A DNA stretch of 64,000 nt from Candidatus Micrarchaeaceae archaeon. GTDB taxonomy: Archaea; Micrarchaeota; Micrarchaeia; Micrarchaeales; Micrarchaeaceae. Below, piece by piece: positions 44,580 through 52,541 of this stretch. The translations under genes and the position numbers were made by a program. The stretch's first letter is position 1. Every line of letters starts with the position of its first letter. Below the pieces are notes generated by a model. The model saw nothing but the letters and a program-made list of their open reading frames with translations, searched no databases and was not told the DNA's origin. The DNA lies in the NCBI GenBank assembly GCA_027310825.1, contig DAIDAC010000006.1, positions 1 to 64,000 on the forward strand, written 5' to 3'.

Positions 44580-45491
44580 TCATGGCTGGGTGTAGCCACT
44601 GGTCCAGCCGTTTGTGTATGTGACGCTAACGGCATTTCCGGTAGCCCCGTTACCGGAATAATCGTTGGCATTTCCATTGAGCGGCCACCATCCGACAAGG
44701 TTGTTTAGGTCTATCGGAGCTCCGCCTATACCTGATATGTACATTGCATTGAGCGTGCTTGACGAGAGCGCAGTATTGTAGAGCTGCACGTTTGAAATGT
44801 AGCCAATGTAAGCCCCTCCATCACAGTCGTTGTATTGGCCGCCTATCACGATCTGATCGCCAGTCGAGTAAGTGTTGACGTTTGTCATAGTGTTCGAGTT
44901 GCCATCGAGATAAAAGGCATAATTGGGCGCCCTGACGGTATAAGCGACAAAATACCAGGTATTGGCAGCCACCAACGGAAGAGTGGATTCAAAAGTGTCT
45001 GCCGAGGTGCATCTATGCAGTCCGAACTCCTCCGACGTTGAAAATGACCCGCCTCTAAATATCTCATATGCAGAATATGCATTAGTGCCGTGTAATGCAA
45101 AGAATGGAATATTGCCTCCCTCATTTGGAGGTACATTTATCCACATGGACACAGTCATCGGCATATTTGTGCCAGCCATGTCGAGCACGGTCGCCGTTAT
45201 ATAAGAATCGGAACTGAAGCCCGAGGGATTGCCACCGCCTGCAAAGTACGCAACGAACTCCGGAAGCTGCCCATTGCATACTCCTGAAAGGCCGATGCCT
45301 TGAACAGACCCGGCCCCATTAGGCCTGAGCACCTGGCATGCTCCCGGCTGTCCTGTCGGGGCCCTGTTGGAGAAAATTCCAAGACTGAACATCACGCCCA
45401 TTACGACTGCTATGATTAGGATTACCCAACCGTAAGTCATCAGATACTCCATCGCAGACTGCGACGACTTACTCCTTATTCTCCGGTCCAT
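44580..45491 (-). CDS. Pilin-LamG protein
   Basis: A 303-residue family member with leader MDRRIRSKSS, QSAMEYLMTYGWV, a helix somewhat altered (VVMGVMFSLGIF), GACQ and GVC cysteines, a LamG-like body that includes a carbohydrate-binding-type segment (GGQYNDCDGGAYIG) and the tail LVGWWPLNGNANDYSG. ATG 45491. It is convergent with gdhA (22-base spacer). It is the most divergent copy in its first helix. Confidence 0.83.
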   Translation of the reverse strand: MDRRIRSKSSQSAMEYLMTYGWVILIIAVVMGVMFSLGIFSNRAPTGQPGACQVLRPNGAGSVQGIGLSGVCNGQLPEFVAYFAGGGNPSGFSSDSYITATVLDMAGTNMPMTVSMWINVPPNEGGNIPFFALHGTNAYSAYEIFRGGSFSTSEEFGLHRCTSADTFESTLPLVAANTWYFVAYTVRAPNYAFYLDGNSNTMTNVNTYSTGDQIVIGGQYNDCDGGAYIGYISNVQLYNTALSSSTLNAMYISGIGGAPIDLNNLVGWWPLNGNANDYSGNGATGNAVSVTYTNGWTSGYTQP

Positions 45492-45521
45492 GAATCAGTA
45501 AAGGAATGGAAGTTATAAAAA

Positions 45522-45944
45522 TCAACCTTTCCTCAGAACATTCTGGAGATTGGTTATCTCTTTCTTCATCTTCGCCAGTTCGGCTATCTCGTCTTTCTCA
45601 GCGCCCCCGATATTTTTCTCAATGTGCGCCTTCATCGCTTCGAGGAATTCAAGCCATTCGTCAAGGTCGATCTTGACGAGCTCGATAGCGTTCTTGTCCT
45701 CTTTGAACAGCTCGACAATCTTGAGCAGCTTCTCGTTTTCAAGCGTGTCCTCTTTTGCCTCGAGCCTTTTCTTTATGTGGTTTCTTAGTTCGATTACGTC
45801 GACAAGGCTCATCTCGCGGTTCTTCTTCGAAAGCTCGCCGATCCCCTTTGAAAGATTGGATATCGCATTGTGGAGCCTTGTGAAAAGTTCGTTGAGCGAA
45901 AGGTTTCGGAGTCCTTCGATTGCAACCATGAAATCATCATTCAT
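45522..45944 (-). CDS. Predicted coiled-coil protein (140 aa), unknown
   Basis: Mostly helical, with Leu/Lys/Glu heptads (LRNHIKKRLEAKEDTLENEKLL, then KDEIAELAKMKKEITNLQNVL), no Cys or membrane segment. I do not recognise the family; structural or regulatory scaffolding is possible. Starts at ATG 45944 or at the in-frame ATG 45929. A TATA (TTATAAAT, near 45957-45964) lies in the 3' end of the upstream CYTH gene. Confidence 0.5.
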   Translation of the reverse strand: MNDDFMVAIEGLRNLSLNELFTRLHNAISNLSKGIGELSKKNREMSLVDVIELRNHIKKRLEAKEDTLENEKLLKIVELFKEDKNAIELVKIDLDEWLEFLEAMKAHIEKNIGGAEKDEIAELAKMKKEITNLQNVLRKG

Positions 45945-45967
45945 TCAAAATGAAGTTATAAATAATG

Positions 45968-46522
45968 TTACGCACGCCTCGAACGCCTGAAGCTCAGGTT
46001 CCCGGAGTCTCTGCCCTTTAATCCGTATCGATTGTAAACCTTCACCATGCTGACGTTTCCAAACTCTTCTCCCTCTACTCCGAGAGAGTCGATCGTGCTC
46101 CTCACTTTTTTCTCTGTGGGCGCCTCTATCTCTACAAATTGCGGAATCAGCGGCCACGTGCAGATGTCTACCTGCGCGTCCTTGTAGCTCCATTTCTCTA
46201 CGTAGTTTTCCTGGAACCAGTGCGGCCCGCCTTCGTTTACCTTCGAGAAAATCTCCACAGCTTTGTCGTAATCATAAATCTCGGTTTCTATTTCCTCTGT
46301 GTTGCTGAGCCCCTTCCCCTTCCTGTATTTGTAGGTTATGGTCGACCTTTTTCCATCTGTTCTTATTCTTATGAATTCATCGATGTAGTTCGGCCTCATG
46401 TCGAGGGGGACAACAAGCCTTCTGTAATGGACCTTTTCTATGAACTTCGCTCCCTTCGCTCTCAGCGATTTCCTGAACTTCTTTATGCCGACATCCATTA
46501 TCTTTGTCTCTATTTCCTTCAA
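45968..46522 (-). CDS. CYTH-domain protein (CyaB/ThiTPase-like)
   Basis: A protein of about 184 residues with the CYTH opening EIETKI (residues 3-8), the acidic/basic tunnel strands (EFIRIRTDGKRSTITYKYRKGKG, then EEIETEI) and a C-terminal KVYNRYG. CYTH enzymes bind triphosphates with a metal and act as adenylate cyclase or triphosphatase; which one applies here is unclear. The start is TTG 46522, with GGGGA six bases upstream; the open frame above it runs into the tRNA gene and is not used. Confidence 0.7.
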   Translation of the reverse strand: MKEIETKIMDVGIKKFRKSLRAKGAKFIEKVHYRRLVVPLDMRPNYIDEFIRIRTDGKRSTITYKYRKGKGLSNTEEIETEIYDYDKAVEIFSKVNEGGPHWFQENYVEKWSYKDAQVDICTWPLIPQFVEIEAPTEKKVRSTIDSLGVEGEEFGNVSMVKVYNRYGLKGRDSGNLSFRRSRRA

Positions 46523-46542
46523 ACTATCCCCATTAAAAGAAA

Positions 46543-46625
46543 CGCCGGAGACGAGAATCGAACTCGTAGGATGCTTTCGCATCGCAGGTTAGCAACCTGC
46601 TGCCATACCATTAGGCGACTCCGGC
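46543..46625 (-). tRNA. tRNA-Ser (GCT anticodon)
   Basis: Minus-strand cloverleaf: acceptor GCCGGAG/CTCCGGC, D arm, anticodon stem GCAGG/CCTGC around loop TTGCTAA (anticodon GCT), a long variable arm ATGC-GAAA-GCAT (class II tRNA), and a T arm ACGAG/CTCGT with loop TTCGATT. The discriminator base is G, as usual for Ser. CCA is not encoded. No intron. It reads AGC and AGT codons. A TATA-like TTTTATAAG lies upstream (near 46652-46660). Confidence 0.93.
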
Positions 46626-46672
46626 ACAAGTGCACTCATTCGCATGTTCTTCTTATAAAACTTCTTGAAGTC

Positions 46673-46930
46673 ATGGCAGAAGCCGCCTTGCACTGCAAGC
46701 ACACTGAAGGTTATCCGCACTTCGACTCGGTCCTGTATCCTAAAAGCATAGCTGATATATGCTTAAGGTTGCTCCTTCCGGCCTGGCCTGGTTCGCATAT
46801 AGGGCTACCACTTAGGGCAAAACGTCTACGCCTCCGTGCGGGCCTGCAATATGCATACAGCACTCGGACGGCATTGGCCCACCTAAAGGGATTTGTGGAT
46901 GGGAAACCCTTAGCTTCCCGCCTATCTGCC
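46673..46930 (-). ncRNA. ffs: Archaeal 7S SRP RNA
   Basis: On the minus strand (46768-46793) the sequence CCAGGCCAGGCCGGAAGGAG is the SRP54-binding helix 8 with its GGAA tetraloop and the asymmetric AGCAA side. The 5' GGCAGA (46925-46930) can pair with 3' TCTGCC (46675-46680) as the terminal helix. A TATTTAATT box (46952-46960) is about 26 bases before the likely start. Ends are approximate; about 255 nt is somewhat short for archaea (about 300). SRP RNA directs membrane and secreted proteins to the translocon. Confidence 0.85.
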
Positions 46931-47037
46931 GGTAGTCAATTGATTATACTCAATTAAATAGTTTTGCAATTAGCGGCGCAAAACCTCTCACAAGTTATTT
47001 ATATCAAAAAGATTCATGTTAGTCAAGGGGTGGCAGC

Positions 47038-47540
47038 ATGTACACAAAGCACTACACGGTCGGCTTTGTCCGCAACGGCGACAGCGTTCTTCTAAAGCAA
47101 GCACTGCGTGGCATCAGTGAAGGAAAACTTTTGGGCATAGGGGGAAAATAGAAAGGGGAGAAACCCCGACGCAGTGTTTCTTAAGAGAAACGAAAGAAGA
47201 GACCGGACTTACGCTTCTTGAAAAAGACGTCTTCCACCATGGCGAGATAATATCGAAAATGCTTGGCATAAATCAAGAATGGCGCGTACACGTGTTCTCG
47301 GCATTCGGCTATGGGGGCGTAGTCAGTTCTCCGACTCCAGAAGGAAGCCTACAATGGTATCCGATCCATGCTGTTCCAGTAGAGCGGATGTGGGCAGATG
47401 CAAAGTACTGGTTCCCGCACATGCTGACGAATGGAAGAAAGTTCAATGTCCTTGCAGTGTATCCGAACCATGAGAATGCGGTAGCATCGTGTCATGTAGT
47501 GCCAAGGCATGTCCTTGACGGCGCAAGCATACCCATTTAA
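47038..47540 (+). pseudogene. Nudix hydrolase (MutT/MTH1-like), interrupted by a -1 frame change at a slippery heptamer
   Basis: The first frame (47038-47151) codes 37 residues, MYTKHYTVGFVRNGDSVLLK... and ends LGIGGK then TAG. From 47148 the -1 frame continues without a break as IERGETPTQCFLRETKEETGLTL, completing the Nudix box GX5EX7REUXEEXGU. The junction is G_GGA_AAA_TAG, a fit to the X_XXY_YYZ slippery pattern. Combined length (about 167 aa) suits MTH1-like 8-oxo-dGTP hydrolases. Either a single-A loss (A5 to A4) or programmed frameshifting. ATG has GGGGTGG upstream and a TATTTATAT box. Confidence 0.75.
47142..47148 (+). other. Slippery heptamer GGGAAAA followed by TAG
   Basis: In the zero frame the heptamer reads G GGA AAA, and the next codon is the stop TAG (47149-47151). 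A -1 slip of both tRNAs re-pairs GGA on GGG and AAA on AAA and leads into the rest of the Nudix domain. Confidence 0.5.
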
Positions 47541-47584
47541 ATATCTTGGATAAAGATATTCTTCATCAATTCCTGAGTGCAAAC

Positions 47585-48001
47585 ATGACTAGCGAAGAGT
47601 ATGACAAGCTTTTGAACAGGGCGTTCGAGAAGATGCCCAAGCTTAGCGCAGAGTCTTCAGACTTCAAGGTTCCGCCAGTCGACATAATCATACAGGGAAC
47701 AAAGACGATAATAAGGAATCTCTCCATGCTCGCCGACAGATCGAGAAGGAGCGAAGCCGACATAACGAGATATCTAAGCAAAGAGCTTGCAGTTCCGGCA
47801 AGCGCAGAAGAGCACAGATTAATAATAAACGGAAAGTTCAACGCAGACGACCTGAACAAAAGGATTCAGAGATATTTCGAGACATACGTAATCTGCAAGG
47901 AATGCCACAAGCCAGACTCTCATCTAGAGGCATCTGGCCGCGGAATGTTCCAATTCGTATGCGAAGCATGCGGTGCGCGCTACGGGATAAAAAGCTATTA
48001 A
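47585..48001 (+). CDS. aif2b: Translation initiation factor aIF2 subunit beta
   Basis: A 138-residue aIF2-beta: helix-rich N-terminus (EEYDKLLNRAF), central fold (PPVDIIIQGTKTIIRNL), HTH-like middle, and C-terminal zinc ribbon with CKEC and CEAC. ATG 47585 matches the family start; an earlier TTG lies before the likely transcript start set by TTTAAATATC (47537-47546). Followed after a short gap by aIF1A, another initiation factor. Confidence 0.93.
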   Translation: MTSEEYDKLLNRAFEKMPKLSAESSDFKVPPVDIIIQGTKTIIRNLSMLADRSRRSEADITRYLSKELAVPASAEEHRLIINGKFNADDLNKRIQRYFETYVICKECHKPDSHLEASGRGMFQFVCEACGARYGIKSY

Positions 48002-48024
48002 TAAACAACTCACAAGGTTAAACG

Positions 48025-48345
48025 ATGCCGAGACCAAACCGGGAACACGATGAAAGAAGGGGGGCGCCAGTAGAGTATCGTCTCAAGCTTCCAGAGCAGG
48101 GTCAAGTCATAGGATTGGTAATCAAGCTAGAGGGTGCGACACGCTTCAGGGTCAAGTGCGGCGACGGGAAGGAACGCCTTTGCATAATTCCAGGAAGGCT
48201 GAAGCGAAGGTTTTGGATAAAGGAGAACGACGTTGTGATCGTCAAGCCGTGGGTCGTCCAGTCGGACGAAAGAGGCGACATAGTCTGGCGCTACAGCATT
48301 TTGGACATATCAAAGCTAAGGGATCGCGGAATGGTTCCGGAATGA
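48025..48345 (+). CDS. aif1a: Translation initiation factor aIF1A
   Basis: A 106-residue OB-fold protein with QVIGLVIKLEGATRFRVKCGDGKERL and IPGRLKRRFWIKENDVVIV, the S1-like RNA-binding barrel of aIF1A. It binds the ribosomal A site during initiation. Its TGA overlaps the acylphosphatase ATG (ATGA at 48342-48345). Confidence 0.94.
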   Translation: MPRPNREHDERRGAPVEYRLKLPEQGQVIGLVIKLEGATRFRVKCGDGKERLCIIPGRLKRRFWIKENDVVIVKPWVVQSDERGDIVWRYSILDISKLRDRGMVPE

Positions 48346-48629
48346 TCATGAGGAAATTTCTTATTGTTCACGGTTTTGTGCAGGGCGTCGGCTACAGATA
48401 TTTTGTCAAGCAGCTGGCAAAGAAGCATAAAATAAACGGATTCGTAAGAAACGCAGGCGACGGCAGCGTCGAAGTGCTCGCCGACGGAGACGAACCCTCT
48501 ATTTTTGAGTTTGTGAAAGAGCTGAAGGTCGACGTGAAAGGAGGGGCGCAGGTATTCAGCATAGAAGAGGATAGCGAGCGTGCCAAAGCAGAAACCGAAC
48601 GCTCAAACGGATTCCAAATAATAAAATAA
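48342..48629 (+). CDS. acyP: Acylphosphatase
   Basis: A 95-residue acylphosphatase that hydrolyses acyl phosphates. The catalytic Arg lies in VQGVGYRYFVKQL and the Asn in GFVRNAGDGSV. ATG 48342 overlaps the aIF1A stop; ATG 48348 is an alternative two codons later. It may be co-translated with aIF1A. Confidence 0.92.
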   Translation: MIMRKFLIVHGFVQGVGYRYFVKQLAKKHKINGFVRNAGDGSVEVLADGDEPSIFEFVKELKVDVKGGAQVFSIEEDSERAKAETERSNGFQIIK

Positions 48630-48657
48630 TGAAAAACCGGCAGCGCGATGCGCCTAG

Positions 48658-48730
48658 TATTTAAAGATTTTGATTCAATATCTATAGGTTTTTCCACACG
48701 TTGTGGACTCGCGTTTTGGCGGTTTGCCAA
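48658..48730 (+). promoter_or_regulatory. Pyrophosphatase gene promoter and two leader hairpins
   Basis: TATTTAAAG (48658-48666) predicts a start near 48688. The leader then holds TCCACA-CGT-TGTGGA (48693-48707) and TTGGC-GGTTT-GCCAA (48716-48730), two hairpins in tandem before the start codon. They could control translation or bind a protein. Confidence 0.4.
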
Positions 48731-48761
48731 TTAAAGCAAAAACAATAACTTAGTGGATTTC

Positions 48762-50777
48762 ATGGATTTGATTTTGGTGCCGATAGTTGCGTCGATAATT
48801 GCGCTGCTCTATGCAGCGTGGTGCGCATACTACGTGTTGGAACAGCCGAAGGGCAATGAAAAGATGCAGAAGGTAGCAGCAGCTATACAGAAAGGAGCCC
48901 ACGCCTTCCTAAGGCGACAATACCAGACGGTAGCGATCTTCGGAATAATCCTATTTGCAATCTTCGGGCTCGCATCGTACTATGCACCGAGCCTGATACC
49001 GTGGCAGACTCCTTACGTGTTCGCGTTCGGAGCAATACTCTCTGCACTAGCCGGCTTTGTCGGCATGGAAATATCGATAAGAGCGAACATCAGAACCGCA
49101 AAGGCGGCAGAATCTGGCCTAAAGCACGCGCTCAAGGTCGCGTTCCGCGGAGGAACAGTGACTGGAATGAGCGTCGCAGGGCTTGCTCTCCTCGGCTTCA
49201 CTATAGTATATTACTTCTCTCCTGACCCGGCCAACCTGATCGGCTTCGGCTTTGGAGCAAGCCTCGTCAGCCTGTTCGCAAGAGTAGGTGGCGGAATCTA
49301 CACAAAGGCTGCTGACGTCGGTGCAGACCTTGTCGGAAAGGCAGAGATCGGAATCCCTGAAGACGACCCAAGAAACCCTGCTGTCATCGCTGACAACGTC
49401 GGGGACAATGTCGGAGACTGCGCTGGAATGGCCGCAGACCTTTTCGAATCTTATATTATAACGGTGCTTGCAACTATGCTGCTAGCATTCTACGCAGGCT
49501 TCAACTCTACAATTATGATGATGCCGCTCATAATCGGCGCAGTTGCGATCATAGCATCGATAATCGGAAGCCTTGTAGTCGGAACAGACAACAAGAACAA
49601 GATATGGTCATCGCTGAACGCGTCGATAAGGGTGTCATCGGCTGTCGCACTCCTCGGATTCCTCGTAACGCTGTATCTACTAAAATTCCTGGTTTACTTC
49701 TGGCCGCTGCTTGCTGGAATAGCAGTCGCAGTTCTGCTCGCCGAGATAACCGGACACTACACAAACAAAAACACAACAGCTGTCCGTGAAATAGCGATCG
49801 CGTCAAAGTCCGGCGCTGCCACAAACATAATATACGGCACTGCAAACGGAATGCGTGCCACAATGTTTCCAGTACTGGTGATAGTTGCAGCGATCCTCGT
49901 GTCTTATGCCGCTGCTGGCGTGTTCGGAATCGCCCTAGCATCGATGTCAATGCTCTCGCTCACAGGAATAATCGTATCTGTTGACAGCTACGGGCCGATC
50001 ACAGACAACGCAGGAGGAATCGCAGAGATGTCAGGAATGTCGCACAAGGTCCGCGAGATAACGGATCCGCTCGACGCGGTCGGCAACACTACAAAGGCGA
50101 TAACAAAAGGCTTCGCAATCGGAGCAGCGGCTCTTGCGGCGCTTTCGCTTTTCGCAGCATTTGCCAGCGCAACGATGCTCACAGAGATCAACATACTAAA
50201 TCCATTGGTCATAGCAGGACTGTTCATAGGAGCCATGGTTCCGTATGTATTCTCTGCAATAACAATGCGCGCAGTCGGATCCGCAGCATCGAAGATTGTC
50301 GATGAAGTGCGCCACCAATTCGCAACAATCAAAGGACTAATGAAGGGCACAGCAGAGCCTGACTACGCAAAAGCAGTCGACATAACGACAAAGGCAGCGC
50401 TCAATTCGCTTGCAGCTCCTGCTCTCCTTGGAATCGGCTCTCCGATATTGGTAGGATTCATACTTGGCTCAGAGGCACTCGCAGGATTCCTCGCAGGTGT
50501 AATAATTTCCGGGCTTGTGCTTGCACTGTTCCTCACAACTGGAGGAGCTGCATGGGACAATGCAAAGAAATACATCGAAGAAGGAAAGTTCGGCGGCAAA
50601 GGTTCCGACACGCACAAAGCTGCTGTTGTCGGCGACACAGTCGGCGACCCTTTCAAGGACACAGCAGGACCGGGAATCAACCCGCTCATAAAGGTAATCA
50701 ACATGGTATCGCTGCTTATAGCTCCGACCATAATTGTTTACGCTCTGCCTGTGGTATTCCACCTGAGCATGCTGTGA
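48762..50777 (+). CDS. hppA: Membrane-bound proton-pumping pyrophosphatase, K+-independent type
   Basis: A protein of about 671 residues and about 16 membrane helices that couples PPi hydrolysis to proton export. Substrate loop DVGADLVGKAEIGIPEDDP and DNVGDNVGDCAGMAADLFES hold the Mg-PPi Asp residues; a second is DTVGDPFKDTAGPG. GNTTKAITKG has Lys where K+-dependent forms have Ala, so this form should not need K+. ATG 48762 is preferred over GTG 48753. The last 60 bases, around the stop, are repeated after the MNT gene (see 52471). Confidence 0.93.
   Translation: MDLILVPIVASIIALLYAAWCAYYVLEQPKGNEKMQKVAAAIQKGAHAFLRRQYQTVAIFGIILFAIFGLASYYAPSLIPWQTPYVFAFGAILSALAGFVGMEISIRANIRTAKAAESGLKHALKVAFRGGTVTGMSVAGLALLGFTIVYYFSPDPANLIGFGFGASLVSLFARVGGGIYTKAADVGADLVGKAEIGIPEDDPRNPAVIADNVGDNVGDCAGMAADLFESYIITVLATMLLAFYAGFNSTIMMMPLIIGAVAIIASIIGSLVVGTDNKNKIWSSLNASIRVSSAVALLGFLVTLYLLKFLVYFWPLLAGIAVAVLLAEITGHYTNKNTTAVREIAIASKSGAATNIIYGTANGMRATMFPVLVIVAAILVSYAAAGVFGIALASMSMLSLTGIIVSVDSYGPITDNAGGIAEMSGMSHKVREITDPLDAVGNTTKAITKGFAIGAAALAALSLFAAFASATMLTEINILNPLVIAGLFIGAMVPYVFSAITMRAVGSAASKIVDEVRHQFATIKGLMKGTAEPDYAKAVDITTKAALNSLAAPALLGIGSPILVGFILGSEALAGFLAGVIISGLVLALFLTTGGAAWDNAKKYIEEGKFGGKGSDTHKAAVVGDTVGDPFKDTAGPGINPLIKVINMVSLLIAPTIIVYALPVVFHLSML
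50717..50776 (+). repeat. Direct repeat, copy 1 (3' end of hppA)
   Basis: About 60 bases from TATAGCTCCG to the hppA stop recur at 52471-52530 with one difference in the core, and the match continues into the following pilin genes. It marks one end of a segmental duplication. Confidence 0.75.
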
Positions 50778-50787
50778 TCCTTTCGGA

Positions 50788-51711
50788 TTACGGGGCGGTG
50801 TAACCGCTCTGCCACGAGCTGCTGTATGTCACGCTTACTGCATTGCCGTTGTATCCGTTTCCCGAGTAGTCCTGCGCGTTCCCGTTCAGAGGCCACCAGC
50901 CAACTATGTTCTGCGGCCGGATCGGGGCGCCGCCGATACCCTCCTGGTACAGTGCCAGGACTTCCGGAGCAGAAAGCGATGTATTGTATAGTTGCACGTT
51001 GGCGATGGAACCGTTGAAGGTGGTTGTGCAGCTCGTCTCAGAGCCGATGCATGTAGCTACGGCATAGCTGCCGCTGCTGCTGTTCACGAGGTTGAAGGGA
51101 CTGGTGGAAGCTCCTGTATTGTCCTGCACCCCGTCCAGGAAGATAGTTTTTGAGTTTGCGGCTAGGTTGTATTCGAATGTGGCAAAGTACCATGTATTGT
51201 CTCCCAAGAGGTCGGGACTGCCAAGATCATCACTATAGAAACCCATGTACAGAGTATCGCTCCTGACCACAAAATGTAACGCATTGTCAGTGACCGGGTT
51301 GGGGCAGGGGCCACCAGTGCACCCCTGGCCGAAAATCCCCAAGTCCAGCGTTGGCGACTCGGCAAAATCCGGGCTTTTAATCCATGCGGATATTGTAAAA
51401 CTACGGTCGTTGAGCGGTATATATTTTAGGTATATCTCGCTATTGATAGTGTTCGAGAATTTTCCCACAAACTCCGGCAGCATACCGTTGCACTCTCCAA
51501 CCAAAGAAGAACCGACTGCGGTCTTCTGCACCAGACATGAACCTGCCGTTGCATGGTTGCCTAAATTGCCTCCCGAGAATACACCGAGTTGGAAAAGTAC
51601 TGCAAGTACTACTGCAATGATTAGGATGGCCCAGCCATATGTCATCAAGTACTCCATTGCCGACTGCGACCTCAGAGTCTTGTGTGTGTGTGTTACCAGC
51701 AAAGCAACCAA
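50788..51711 (-). CDS. Pilin-LamG protein with TG repeat in its leader (tandem copy 1)
   Basis: A protein of about 307 residues: leader MVALLVTHTHKTLRS, motif QSAMEYLMTYGWA, helix to about 40, LamG-like body (NLVNSSSGSYA, TCIGSETSCTTTFNG) and tail IVGWWPLNGNAQDYSG. The start is uncertain: TTG 51711 has no SD. An upstream in-frame ATG at 51741, about 25 bases from a TATATAATC-like box, meets TAG at 51715-51717. The leader codons THTH are written by a (TG)6 run (51681-51692), so slippage would shift the frame. Sister of the gene at 52542-53473. Confidence 0.75.
   Translation of the reverse strand: MVALLVTHTHKTLRSQSAMEYLMTYGWAILIIAVVLAVLFQLGVFSGGNLGNHATAGSCLVQKTAVGSSLVGECNGMLPEFVGKFSNTINSEIYLKYIPLNDRSFTISAWIKSPDFAESPTLDLGIFGQGCTGGPCPNPVTDNALHFVVRSDTLYMGFYSDDLGSPDLLGDNTWYFATFEYNLAANSKTIFLDGVQDNTGASTSPFNLVNSSSGSYAVATCIGSETSCTTTFNGSIANVQLYNTSLSAPEVLALYQEGIGGAPIRPQNIVGWWPLNGNAQDYSGNGYNGNAVSVTYSSSWQSGYTAP
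51681..51693 (-). repeat. (TG)6 dinucleotide tract in a pilin leader
   Basis: Six TG units on the plus strand (AC on the coding strand) within the leader of the 50788-51711 pilin, followed by one extra T. Slippage by one unit would change the frame between start and pilin motif. Confidence 0.7.
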
Positions 51712-51810
51712 ACACTATGCTGAAGAAAAGGCTAAAAGCATAACTGCGGTGTCACAACATCAGATTATATCAAGTAATATAGACTTTTACGTTCATATAA
51801 CATCGGTTAT

Positions 51811-52179
51811 ATGCAATCAGAGGCTGAGGAGTGGATACTGGAGTCGGCAGACAATTTGGCTACTGCAAGGATATTATACCAAAACGAGCGATTTAAGGAT
51901 ACAGCATATTATTGCCATCAGGTAGTCGAGAAGGCGTTAAAAGCCGTCCAAATAAAGAAAGAGGGGAAGTTTGACAAGATACACGACCTTGTAAAACTTG
52001 CACAAAATGTCGGTGCTCAACGTGGTATAATACTCAACTGCGAGAAACTTACAAAGTACTATATACCGACCAAGTACCCAGTATCGAAGAGGGAAATCCC
52101 GACTGAAAAAGATGTAGAAGCATGTCTTTCAGAAGCGGAAGAGGTATTAGAATGGGCAAAGTCAATCCTGAAATTATAA
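51811..52179 (+). CDS. HEPN-domain protein (partner of a minimal nucleotidyltransferase)
   Basis: A 122-residue helical HEPN protein (ESADNLATARILYQNERFKD, then HQVVEKALKAVQIKKEG). The typical toxin motif RX4-6H is not seen: the only candidate is R-X8-H (RFKDTAYYCH), so RNase activity is doubtful. It overlaps the MNT gene by 28 bases, the usual HEPN-MNT order. ATG 51811 follows a TATA-like TAATATAG. Found between two duplicated pilins. Confidence 0.8.
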   Translation: MQSEAEEWILESADNLATARILYQNERFKDTAYYCHQVVEKALKAVQIKKEGKFDKIHDLVKLAQNVGAQRGIILNCEKLTKYYIPTKYPVSKREIPTEKDVEACLSEAEEVLEWAKSILKL

Positions 52180-52475
52180 AAACGCTGAAGTTGTTCAAAA
52201 GCAGAACTTCACGCAAGTATAATGTAGAGAAGATGATACTTTTTGGCTCTCAGGCCGATGGCACTGCAAGAGCAGACAGCGATATTGACCTGATAGTTGT
52301 AACCCGCAGAAAGAGCAAAAATCTAGTGGCAAAGCTAATCGACGAGTGGCATGTCAAACAGAGAATCGAATATCCTGTTGATTTCATAAATTACACAAAG
52401 GCCGACTTCGAAAGAGAATCGAAGCGGATTACGCTGGCAAAAGTTGCACTGCAAGAAGGAATTGAAATAGTATAG
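52152..52475 (+). CDS. Minimal nucleotidyltransferase (MNT) of a HEPN-MNT pair
   Basis: A 107-residue nucleotidyltransferase with GSQADGTARADSDIDL (residues about 31-46; GSx-DxD active site). In HEPN-MNT toxin-antitoxin pairs it AMPylates the HEPN partner and silences it. ATG 52152 has GAGGT seven bases upstream. The final codons GTA TAG use bases of the duplicated hppA segment, so its stop was made at the junction. The HEPN partner ends 28 bases into it. Confidence 0.83.
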   Translation: MGKVNPEIIKTLKLFKSRTSRKYNVEKMILFGSQADGTARADSDIDLIVVTRRKSKNLVAKLIDEWHVKQRIEYPVDFINYTKADFERESKRITLAKVALQEGIEIV

Positions 52476-52530
52476 CTCCGGCCATAATTGTTTACGCTCT
52501 GCCTGTGGTATTCCACCTGAGCATGCTGTG
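52471..52530 (+). repeat. Direct repeat, copy 2 (fragment of hppA 3' end)
   Basis: Nearly identical to 50717-50776: 3' part of hppA with its last codons and stop, but here without the gene in front. It runs into the second pilin in the same arrangement as the first. The MNT stop TAG lies within it (52473-52475). Confidence 0.75.
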
Positions 52531-52541
52531 ATTCTTTAGGA

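Noticed and set aside
46139-46957. Long open frame on the plus strand across the SRP RNA and tRNA-Ser
   Set aside because: It lies over two RNA genes on the other strand and the CYTH gene; no protein-like features.
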